DNA from: CALJUZ01 sp003387805
Lineage (GTDB): Bacteria; Bacillota; Limnochordia; Limnochordales; ZCTH02-B6
Direction: 5' to 3'
Assembly: GCA_937975235.1 (NCBI GenBank)
Contig: CALJUZ010000131.1
Coordinates: 28,143-92,142 of the forward strand
DNA: 64,000 nucleotides
The position numbers and the translations under genes are program-made. The notes under the pieces are model-generated. The model was not told the origin of the DNA and searched no databases. It was given only the letters and a program-made list of their open reading frames with translations. Every line of letters begins with the position of its first letter. The first letter of the stretch is position 1. Below are positions 26,553-34,314 of this stretch, piece after piece.

Positions 26553-27689
26553 CTACCTCCCGGAAACGTGGTCACCCGCGGCCGCCTCGCGCCGGCGGCG
26601 CCGCTCGTGCCGCTCCAAGCCCAGCTGGATCAGACGGTCGATCAGTTCCGGGTACGGCAGGCCGGTGGCTTCCCACAGCTTGGGGAACATGCTGATGCGC
26701 GTGAAGCCGGGCATGGTGTTGATCTCATTCACCCAGACGGTCTCCGTCTCCTTGTGCACGAAAAAGTCCACGCGGGCCAGCCCGCTCCCGTCCACCGCCT
26801 GAAACGCGGCCACGGCCATGCGGCGCACCTGCTCCGCGGCGGCCTCGCTGATGCGGGCGGGAATAATCAGCTCGGACTCACCCGACACGTATTTGGCTTC
26901 GTAATCGTAAAAGTCGCCCGCGGGCACGATTTCGCCCGGAATGGACGCCTCGGGGCGGTCGTTGCCCAGAACGCTGACTTCCACTTCGCGGCACTCCAGC
27001 GCCGCCCGCTCCACGATGACTTTGCGGTCGTGGCGCAGCGCCTCCTGCACCGCCGCGTCCAGCCCCTCCGGCGCCGCGACGCGGCTGACGCCGACGCTGG
27101 ACCCCAGATTGGCCGGCTTGACGAAACACGGATAGCCCAGCTCGTCGCTGATGCGCTCGCGCAGCCGCGCGGCGTCCTCGGCCCACTGCGCGTCGGTGAA
27201 AACGATGTAATCCAGCACCGGCAAGCCCGCGTGCCGGAAGGCCATTTTCATGAAGGCTTTGTCCATGGCCACGGCCGAGGCCGCCACGCCGGCGCCGACG
27301 TAGGGGACGCCGGCCAAGTCGAACAAGCCCTGGATGGTTCCGTCCTCGCCGTAGGGTCCGTGCAGCACGGGAAAGAAAATGTCCGCGGACGCCAGCGCCG
27401 CGGCCGGACCGCTTTCCACGGGCGCGCCGGGCGCGGCCGCCCGCGCCGGCAGGCCGCCGCCCGCCACCAGGGAGCGGGGCGGGACGGCCCCGTCGGGCAC
27501 GCGGCCTTCCATGAGGGTCTTGAGCGGATCGCCCCCCACCAGCCAGCGCCCGTCTTTGGCGATGCCCACGGGGATGACTTCGTACCGCTCCTTGTCGATG
27601 GCGCTGATGATGCTTTGCGCCGACATGAGCGACACTTCGTGCTCGCCGGAGCGGCCGCCGAAGACGACGGCGACGCGCAGTTTGCCCAC
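26553..27689 (-). CDS. ddl: D-alanine--D-alanine ligase
   Basis: Ddl joins two D-Ala for peptidoglycan precursors. An ATP-grasp enzyme of 378 residues with LRVAVVFGGRSGEHEVSL at the N-terminus, HGPYGEDGTIQGL, the omega-loop region YEAKYVSGESELIIPA, and the metal-binding ARVDFFV...NEINTMPGFT. A Tyr-type omega loop points to a D-Ala ligase rather than a D-Ala-D-Lac ligase. GTG 27689 has AGGAG eight bases upstream. It lies ten bases from the DnaD-domain gene and probably heads the ddl-dnaD-dnaB-yabE-rsmA run. Confidence 0.94.
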   Translation of the reverse strand: MGKLRVAVVFGGRSGEHEVSLMSAQSIISAIDKERYEVIPVGIAKDGRWLVGGDPLKTLMEGRVPDGAVPPRSLVAGGGLPARAAAPGAPVESGPAAALASADIFFPVLHGPYGEDGTIQGLFDLAGVPYVGAGVAASAVAMDKAFMKMAFRHAGLPVLDYIVFTDAQWAEDAARLRERISDELGYPCFVKPANLGSSVGVSRVAAPEGLDAAVQEALRHDRKVIVERAALECREVEVSVLGNDRPEASIPGEIVPAGDFYDYEAKYVSGESELIIPARISEAAAEQVRRMAVAAFQAVDGSGLARVDFFVHKETETVWVNEINTMPGFTRISMFPKLWEATGLPYPELIDRLIQLGLERHERRRRREAAAGDHVSGR

Positions 27690-27774
27690 CGTTACCACTC
27701 CTAATAAAGGCCTCAGACTGCTACACCATATTCACGCGGGCGGGCGCTGCGCCGTCGGCCGGCATCCGTCCCGC

Positions 27775-28979
<1,205 letters not shown>

Positions 28980-28983
<4 letters not shown>

Positions 28984-29852
28984 GCCTCCGCCTCCTTGCC
29001 TCGCAAAGCTTCCAGCAGCGCCTCGCGCATCACGTTCGCGGGCGCCGGCGTGCCCGTCCAGCACTCAAAGGCCTCCACGCCCTGGTACAGCAACATGCCC
29101 CAGCCCGGCAGCGTGCGGCAGCCCCGGGCCTCGGCCGCCCGGAGCAGCGGCGTTTTCAGCGGCGTGTAGACGATGTCGGCCACCAGGTGCCGCGGCGCCA
29201 GCAAATCCGGATCCAGGGGCAGCGAAGGGTCGCCCGCCATGCCGACGGATGTGGTCTGCACCACCGCGTCCGCGGCCCGCAGCTCCGCGGCCAAAGGTTC
29301 CCGGGCCAGGGACAAACCGGCCGACGACGCGCCGTGCCGCGCGACGTCCTCCGCCAGCCGCCGAGCTTTGCTTTCCGTGCGGTTGGCCACGGCCACCCGC
29401 TCGGCCCCGGCCCGCGCCAGCGCGATGGCCACGGCCCGGGCCGCGCCGCCCGCGCCGAGCACCAGCACGCGGGCGCCATGCGGGTCAAACCCCGCCACTT
29501 CCCGCAGCGAGCGCACGAAGCCGGAGCCGTCGGTGTTGTGGCCCACCAGCCGGCCGCTGTCGTTGACGATGGTATTGACCGCGCCCATGGCGGCCGCCTC
29601 GGGCGTCAGCTCGTCCAAAAACGGAATGACCGCCGTCTTGTGGGGCACGGTGACGTTGACGCCCCGGATGGACAGCGCTTTGACGCCCGCCAGCGCGGCG
29701 CTCACCGCGTCGTCCGCCACTTCAAAGGGCACGTACACCCAGTCCATGCCCAAGTGGGCGAAGGCGCGGTTGTGCATGCGCGGCGAGAGCGAATGGGCCA
29801 CCGGCCGGCCGATGAGGCCCACCACGGCCGCGGCCCCCGTCAGCTCCGTCAC
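28980..29852 (-). CDS. aroE: Shikimate dehydrogenase
   Basis: AroE reduces 3-dehydroshikimate with NADPH in aromatic amino-acid synthesis. Conserved are GLIGRPVAHSLSPRMHN (shikimate binding), NVTVPHKT with catalytic Lys, GHNTDGSG with catalytic Asp, GAGGAARAV, and the NADP-phosphate-binding NRTESKARRL. The GTG start has GGGAGG seven bases upstream. It follows rplI with a 33-nt gap. pheA, also of aromatic synthesis, is elsewhere in the window. Confidence 0.95.
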
Positions 29853-29885
29853 GCCCGTCCCTCCCGCTTCCCGACCGCGCGGCGC

Positions 29886-30335
29886 TTACTTGTCCTCGAC
29901 CAAATCCACCTTCAGCTGCGCCTGCACGCCCGGGTACAGCCGCACCGTCACCGTGTGGGCGCCCACGGTTTTCAGCGGCTCGTCCAGCTCGATGCGGCGC
30001 TTGTCCACGCGGACGCCCAGCTGCTTCTCCACGTGCTCCGCGATGTCGCCCGACGTCACCGAGCCGAACAGGCGGCCGCCCTCGCCGGCTTTCACCTTAA
30101 TGACCAGCGTTCCCCGGGCCAGCTTGTCCGCGGCCTCCCGGGCTTCCGCCTCCTCCCGGGCCTGCTTGGCCGCGGCGCGCTTTTGCCGCTGCTCGTGCTG
30201 CTTCAAGTTGGCGCCCGTGGCCTCCACGGCCAGGCCCCGGGGAATCAGGAAGTTGCGCGCGTACCCTTCGGCCACGTCCACGACTTCGTCTTTGCGGCCG
30301 ATGTTTTTCACGTCCTGAAGCAAAATGACTTTCAA
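29886..30335 (-). CDS. rplI: 50S ribosomal protein L9
   Basis: L9 binds 23S rRNA and limits frameshifting. The signature MKVILLQDVKNIGRKDEVV and GYARNFLIPRGLA is followed by the long connecting helix and the C-terminal domain (SVTSGDIAEHV). TTG 30335 with GAGGAG six bases upstream gives 149 residues, exactly the B. subtilis length. It follows the YybS-like gene, as in other Bacillota. Confidence 0.96.
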   Translation of the reverse strand: MKVILLQDVKNIGRKDEVVDVAEGYARNFLIPRGLAVEATGANLKQHEQRQKRAAAKQAREEAEAREAADKLARGTLVIKVKAGEGGRLFGSVTSGDIAEHVEKQLGVRVDKRRIELDEPLKTVGAHTVTVRLYPGVQAQLKVDLVEDK

Positions 30336-30357
30336 CAAAATCTCCTCCCGTCGCCCG

Positions 30358-31431
30358 TCACACCGCGCCCGGGGGCGCCTCCCCGCCGCCGGCGTTCCCG
30401 GCACCGCCTTCGTCGCCGCTTTCCCGGGGCAGCCGACGGAAGTTGAGCCACGTGTCCAGCGCGCCGATCCACGTCAGGACGAAGGGCGCCAGCCAGTACA
30501 CGGCCACCAGCAAGATGACGGCCAGCGGCCGGCCGAGACCGCCCCGGCGCAGCCAGTGCCAGCCCACCGCCGCCCCCTGCACGGCGAACAAGGGGTTGAA
30601 CACGATGAGCAAGTTGTGGCCGATGACGCCCGCGGCGCCGTCGCCGGATCCGAAAAACACCAGCAAGTGGCCGGCCAGGAAGCCCAGGGCGAAGGTCCAC
30701 GGCCAGCGCCACCGGGCGAAGGGCGGAAAGGCCGGCACCGCGTCGCCCAGCCGCCGCAGGGCCAGGCCGGCAAAGGTGGTGTTGATGAACGCGCCGAAGA
30801 GCGCGCCCGCGGAAATCAAGCCGGGAAACAGGGGCCGCATCAGTGTGAAGCTCAGCTCCACATCGGCCACGGCCTGCTGCAGCGCCCGCATCGTCTCCGC
30901 GTCGGCGCCGCCCCGCTGGGCTTCCGACACGACGCCCCGCATCATCTCCAGCAAGTACTCGATGGACACGGCGAACACGTCCACGCCCTGCAGCAGCAGC
31001 GCGCCCGCCCACACGGCGAAGCCCGGCAGCACCGCAGCCGCAAAGGCCAGCCAAAAGGCCTGCCACCACGACGCGCCCTCGCGCCAGGCGCCGCCGATGA
31101 CCATGCCGACGAGGCCCAAGGTCACCAGGGCGATCATCGTCGCGACGGAATACGACTGCAGCGCCTCATCGGAGACGACCGCCGGCACGTCGGCGAACAT
31201 GCTGCGCTGGGCGAAGGCCACCAGCACCAGCGTCGCCACCGCCACCACGGTGCCGGGCCGGTAGCCTTCCCGGTACACCAAAACGGCCAGCGGCACGGGT
31301 GCCAGGAACAGCAGCGGCACCATGAAAAACGCCCCGGCCAGGGCCAGCAGCATCGTCGAAGCGCCGAGCGCGAAGCGGCCGCCGCCATGCCGCCCTTCCT
31401 CAGGCGGCCGCGGTTCGTGCACGGCCCTCAC
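30358..31431 (-). CDS. YybS-like membrane protein (DUF2232)
   Basis: The 357-residue protein has eight to nine predicted membrane segments with LFPGLISAGALFGAFINT in the middle, matching DUF2232/YybS. The family lies between rpsR and rplI in many Bacillota; its substrate is unknown. The C-terminal ~30 residues are Gly/Glu-rich and soluble. The GTG start overlaps the preceding MazG-like gene by four bases (GTGA). Confidence 0.85.
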   Translation of the reverse strand: MRAVHEPRPPEEGRHGGGRFALGASTMLLALAGAFFMVPLLFLAPVPLAVLVYREGYRPGTVVAVATLVLVAFAQRSMFADVPAVVSDEALQSYSVATMIALVTLGLVGMVIGGAWREGASWWQAFWLAFAAAVLPGFAVWAGALLLQGVDVFAVSIEYLLEMMRGVVSEAQRGGADAETMRALQQAVADVELSFTLMRPLFPGLISAGALFGAFINTTFAGLALRRLGDAVPAFPPFARWRWPWTFALGFLAGHLLVFFGSGDGAAGVIGHNLLIVFNPLFAVQGAAVGWHWLRRGGLGRPLAVILLVAVYWLAPFVLTWIGALDTWLNFRRLPRESGDEGGAGNAGGGEAPPGAV

Positions 31432-31748
31432 CCCGCCCCGTGGCGCATATATTCCAAGAGCTCGGAACAGTCACCAAACCATTGCTCCGCTTCGTGCCCC
31501 TGCTCCACCATGGCCTGCAGCCGTCGCCCGATGGCCTCGTCCAGGCCCGCGTAGGAGATGCCCAGCCGTTTGCTGAGGGCGAACGCGCTGACGACCATGG
31601 CGGCCAGTGCGTCCTCGATGGCTTGTTGGTCGTTGCGGTACATGCTGTCGTACAGAGCGGCGACGCCGGCGGCGGCATCGGCCTTGAGACGTTCGATGGC
31701 TTGCAGGTTGCGCGCTACGTCCGTCCTGGCTCCTCCGGCCGCGATCAC
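31428..31748 (-). CDS. MazG-like family protein
   Basis: The 106-residue helical protein resembles the MazG-like proteins found between rpsR and yybS in other Bacillota: DVARNLQAIERLKADAAAGVAALYD and LGISYAGLDEAI. Canonical MazG has an EExxE metal-binding set; only isolated acidic residues are visible here, so NTP hydrolysis is uncertain. GTG 31748 has GGAGG nine bases upstream. Confidence 0.75.
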   Translation of the reverse strand: MIAAGGARTDVARNLQAIERLKADAAAGVAALYDSMYRNDQQAIEDALAAMVVSAFALSKRLGISYAGLDEAIGRRLQAMVEQGHEAEQWFGDCSELLEYMRHGAG

Positions 31749-31826
31749 GGCCCACCACCTCCGTCCGTACCTCCCGGACTTCGTCGCGGTCCCGAACCTA
31801 TCCTGCCCTGGCCGCCGGAGACGACA

Positions 31827-31850
31827 AGGGTGGACCCGAAAGCCCACCCT
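31827..31850. repeat. Hairpin between rpsR and the MazG-like gene
   Basis: AGGGTGG (31827-31833) pairs with CCACCCT (31844-31850). No T-run is present on either strand, so it is not a clear terminator. The rest of the 31749-31918 gap shows nothing else. Confidence 0.35.
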
Positions 31851-31918
31851 GTGCTGAAACCGATATGGATTCCGCCCGCGTGCGCGGGCGTGCGAGCGTG
31901 CGCCTCCCGGCGCGCCCC

Positions 31919-32143
31919 TCAGTCCGTCGTGTAAGGCAGCAGCGCAACCTGCCGGGCCCGCTTGATGGCCACGGTCAGCTGGCGCTGGTGCCGGGCGCAG
32001 TTGCCGGTGATGCGCCGCGGCAGCATCTTGGCCCGCTCGGTCAGGAAGCGGCGCAAGCGGCCGGTTTCCTTATAATCGATGCGGTCGATTTTGTCGACGC
32101 AGAACGCGCAAACCTTTCTTCTGCGCCTCCGTTCCCGCCGCAC
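31919..32143 (-). CDS. rpsR: 30S ribosomal protein S18
   Basis: S18 binds S6 on the platform of the 30S subunit. Conserved core: KVCAFCVDKIDRIDYKET, LPRRITGNCARHQRQLT and AIKRARQVALLPYT. It has cysteines in CAFC and NC, matching zinc-type (C+) S18. GTG 32143 has GGGAGG seven bases upstream. The ATGs at 32158 and 32149 are too close to purine-rich sites. Part of rpsF-ssb-rpsR. Confidence 0.95.
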   Translation of the reverse strand: MRRERRRRRKVCAFCVDKIDRIDYKETGRLRRFLTERAKMLPRRITGNCARHQRQLTVAIKRARQVALLPYTTD

Positions 32144-32203
32144 AAGCATTCCTCCCATCCTGCAAACCGCCGGCCGCGGACGGAGGCGTCCGCGGCGGCG
32201 CGT

Positions 32204-32599
32204 TTAAAAGGGAACTTCGTCTTCTTCAAAGCCCGGGAAAGGGTCGGCCGCCGGGCCCGTGCCTTCGGACGGGCCGTCTTTCGGCCAATCCAGAAAGCGC
32301 ACGTTGTCGGCCACCACTTCGGTAATCCAGCGGGTGCCGCCGTCCTGGGCCTGGTACGAGCGGGTCTGCAGGCGGCCTTCCACGGCCACCAGCCGCCCTT
32401 TGCCCAGGTTGTGCGCGCACACCTCCGCGAGCTTGCGCCACGTGACGACGGTGAAAAAGTCCGTCTCGCGCTCGCCCTGCTGGTTCTTGAACGGCCGATC
32501 CACAGCGATGCGGAAGTTGGTCACCGGAACGCCCGTCTGGGTGTACCGCAGCTCGGGATCCGTGGCCAGGCGCCCGATTAGAATTACCCGGTTCAGCAA
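32204..32599 (-). CDS. ssb: Single-stranded DNA-binding protein
   Basis: Ssb coats single-stranded DNA at forks and recruits partners through its tip. The 131-residue protein has an OB-fold (MLNRVILIGRLATDPELRYT, TDFFTVVTWRKLAE) and a short acidic tail ending DEVPF, the conserved protein-interaction tip. TTG start with GAGG eight bases upstream. It lies between rpsF and rpsR as in B. subtilis. Confidence 0.96.
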   Translation of the reverse strand: MLNRVILIGRLATDPELRYTQTGVPVTNFRIAVDRPFKNQQGERETDFFTVVTWRKLAEVCAHNLGKGRLVAVEGRLQTRSYQAQDGGTRWITEVVADNVRFLDWPKDGPSEGTGPAADPFPGFEEDEVPF

Positions 32600-32623
32600 C
32601 GTCAGACCCTCCTCCGCGCTCGC

Positions 32624-33178
32624 TTACGACTCCTGCTTCCCGGCCGCTTCGTCGGCATCGTCGCCGGCTTCGGCGGAAGCCTTGGCTTCCTCTTCGGCGT
32701 CGGCGCCGGCTTCGGCTTCGGCGGGAGCGTCGGTTTCGGCTGCCGCTTCCGCTTCGGCGCCCGCTTCCTCCGCCGCCTCCGTCTCCGCCGCGTCGCCCGC
32801 GCCTTCATCGCCTTCGGACGGCTCCTCGGCCGGCTTTTCCTCGGCCTTCACGGACTCCGGCGCCGCGGCCGCGGACTTCGGCACGGCCGTGGGGAATTCG
32901 TCCCGCACGACGAGGAAGCGCATGACTGCGTCGGTAATGCGCATGATGCGCTCCAGTTCCGTGGTGATGCCGGGTTGGCCTTGGAACTTGATGACGACGT
33001 AGTAGCCTTCGGTGTGGCCGTCGATCTCGTAAGCGAGCCGACGCTTGCCCCAGGGGTCGACGTGGGTGATCTGGCCGCCTTGGTCGGTGATGACGTCGGT
33101 CAGGCGGTTGATGACCGCGTCCAGCGCGTCCTGTTCCAGGTTCGGCCGGAGGACGACCATCGCCTCATACGGTCGCAC
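32624..33178 (-). CDS. rpsF: 30S ribosomal protein S6 with long acidic C-terminal extension
   Basis: Residues 1-95 are a normal S6 (MRPYEAMVVLRPNLEQDALD, GKRRLAYEIDGHTEGYYVV, RFLVVRDE). About 85 further residues are almost only Ala and Glu with some Asp, Lys and Ser; B. subtilis S6 stops at 95. GC-rich repetitive codons for Glu and Ala encode the tail. GTG start with GGAGGTG seven bases upstream. It heads the rpsF-ssb-rpsR operon, with its own promoter and a hairpin leader. Confidence 0.94.
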   Translation of the reverse strand: MRPYEAMVVLRPNLEQDALDAVINRLTDVITDQGGQITHVDPWGKRRLAYEIDGHTEGYYVVIKFQGQPGITTELERIMRITDAVMRFLVVRDEFPTAVPKSAAAAPESVKAEEKPAEEPSEGDEGAGDAAETEAAEEAGAEAEAAAETDAPAEAEAGADAEEEAKASAEAGDDADEAAGKQES

Positions 33179-33205
33179 GCGGCTTCACCTCCTCCCTATG
33201 GACTT

Positions 33206-33224
33206 TGGCCGCAAGCAGCGGCCA
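33206..33224 (-). promoter_or_regulatory. Hairpin in the rpsF leader (candidate S6:S18 autoregulatory element)
   Basis: TGGCCGC (33206-33212) and GCGGCCA (33218-33224) form a perfect 7-bp stem about 30 nt before the rpsF start codon. Leaders bound by the S6:S18 complex are known upstream of rpsF in many bacteria. I see the hairpin but did not verify the conserved CCG-bulge consensus. Confidence 0.35.
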
Positions 33225-33268
33225 CGGCCCCGGATCCAAAACGTCCGGAGCAGGGATACCGCCCCAGT

Positions 33269-33297
33269 ATTATACACCGCCCTCGGCGCCGCGGCAA
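33269..33297 (-). promoter_or_regulatory. Promoter of the rpsF-ssb-rpsR operon
   Basis: Minus strand TTGCCG (complement of 33292-33297) and TATAAT (complement of 33269-33274) with a 17-nt spacer. Start near 33262 leaves an ~85-nt leader. Confidence 0.65.
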
Positions 33298-33320
33298 TAG
33301 ACGCCGCGCCCGCCCCCGCT

Positions 33321-33536
33321 TTACGGCGTCGCGCCGGTTTCTTCATCATAAACGCGGTGAACCACGGCCTTCACCTGCTTCTCAAACTTGCGCCGGGGCA
33401 GCATGACGACGCGGCCGCAGCCGAGGCACTTGATGCGGAAGTCCATGCCCGTTCGCAGCACCTCCCAGCGGTCGTCGCCGCACGGGTGCGGCTTGCGCAT
33501 CTGCACGACGTCGCCCAGATAAAACTTGGCCGGCAA
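33321..33536 (-). CDS. DUF951 family protein (YyzM-like)
   Basis: The 71-residue protein matches DUF951: FYLGDVVQMRKPHPCGDDRW, RTGMDFRIKCLGCGRVVMLPR and KFEKQVKAV. Three Cys residues (PCG and CLGC) suggest metal binding, perhaps a zinc ribbon. The family has a conserved place near the rpsF operon in Bacillota; function unknown. AAGGAGG is nine bases from TTG 33536; TTG 33542 is too close. It is divergent from rpsD. Confidence 0.85.
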   Translation of the reverse strand: MPAKFYLGDVVQMRKPHPCGDDRWEVLRTGMDFRIKCLGCGRVVMLPRRKFEKQVKAVVHRVYDEETGATP

Positions 33537-33662
33537 GGCCAACCGCCTCCTTGACGGAAAAATACTTGATCGGTGCTGGACAAAAGTATATCTTATTAGG
33601 AGTGAAACCCCGTAAGTTGCCAAGGCTGCTGGCGACCATTTTTGTTGGAGGATGGATGTGGC

Positions 33663-34268
33663 ATGGCAAGACAGACCGGACCTAAGCACCGCATTTGCCG
33701 GCGCGTCGGCGAACCGGTATGCGGCTCGCCCAAGTGCCCGGCGCTCAAGCGTCCCTACCCGCCCGGCCAGCACGGCAAGTCGCCGCGGCGCCGGGTGTCG
33801 GAGTATGGCCGCCAGCTGCTGGAGAAGCAAAAGATTCGCGCCATTTACGGCGTCTCGGAGACGTACCTGCGCAACACCTTCAAGAAGGCGGCGCGCTCCC
33901 GGGGCCGCACGGGTGAAATCGCCCTGCAGATGCTGGAGACGCGGCTGGACAACCTGGTCTACCGCATGGGCTTCGCCCCGACGCTGCCGGGCGCCCGCCA
34001 GCTGGTGACCCACGGGCACATCCTGGTGGACGGCCGCAAGGTGAACATTCCGTCCTACCTGGTCCAGCCCGGCCAGGTCATCTCCGTGTCCGAGCGGGCC
34101 CGCAACCTGCCCATCGTGGCCGCCACGCTGGAGGCCGGGCCGCCCCACGTGCCCTACGTCGAGGTGGACGTGGAGAGCCGCTCGGGCCGGCTGCTGAACA
34201 TTCCGGCGCGCGAGGAGATTCCGATCAAGGTCAATGAGACCCTCGTGGTCGAGTTCTACGCCCGCTGA
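33663..34268 (+). CDS. rpsD: 30S ribosomal protein S4
   Basis: S4 starts 30S assembly and represses its own synthesis in B. subtilis. The protein (201 residues) has KCPALKRPYPPGQHG, LREKQ-like LLEKQKIRAIYG, ETRLDNLVYRMGFA and the S4 RNA-binding domain ARQLVTHGHILVDGRKV. The N-terminal zinc knuckle is altered: C12, C20 and C25 are present, but the first Cys of the usual four is His9. ATG 33663 follows GGAGG by eleven bases. It stands alone on the plus strand, as in B. subtilis. Confidence 0.96.
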   Translation: MARQTGPKHRICRRVGEPVCGSPKCPALKRPYPPGQHGKSPRRRVSEYGRQLLEKQKIRAIYGVSETYLRNTFKKAARSRGRTGEIALQMLETRLDNLVYRMGFAPTLPGARQLVTHGHILVDGRKVNIPSYLVQPGQVISVSERARNLPIVAATLEAGPPHVPYVEVDVESRSGRLLNIPAREEIPIKVNETLVVEFYAR

Positions 34269-34314
34269 TCGCACGGTTCTAAGAAAATCGTCCGGTGGGA
34301 AACCGGCGTCGGGA

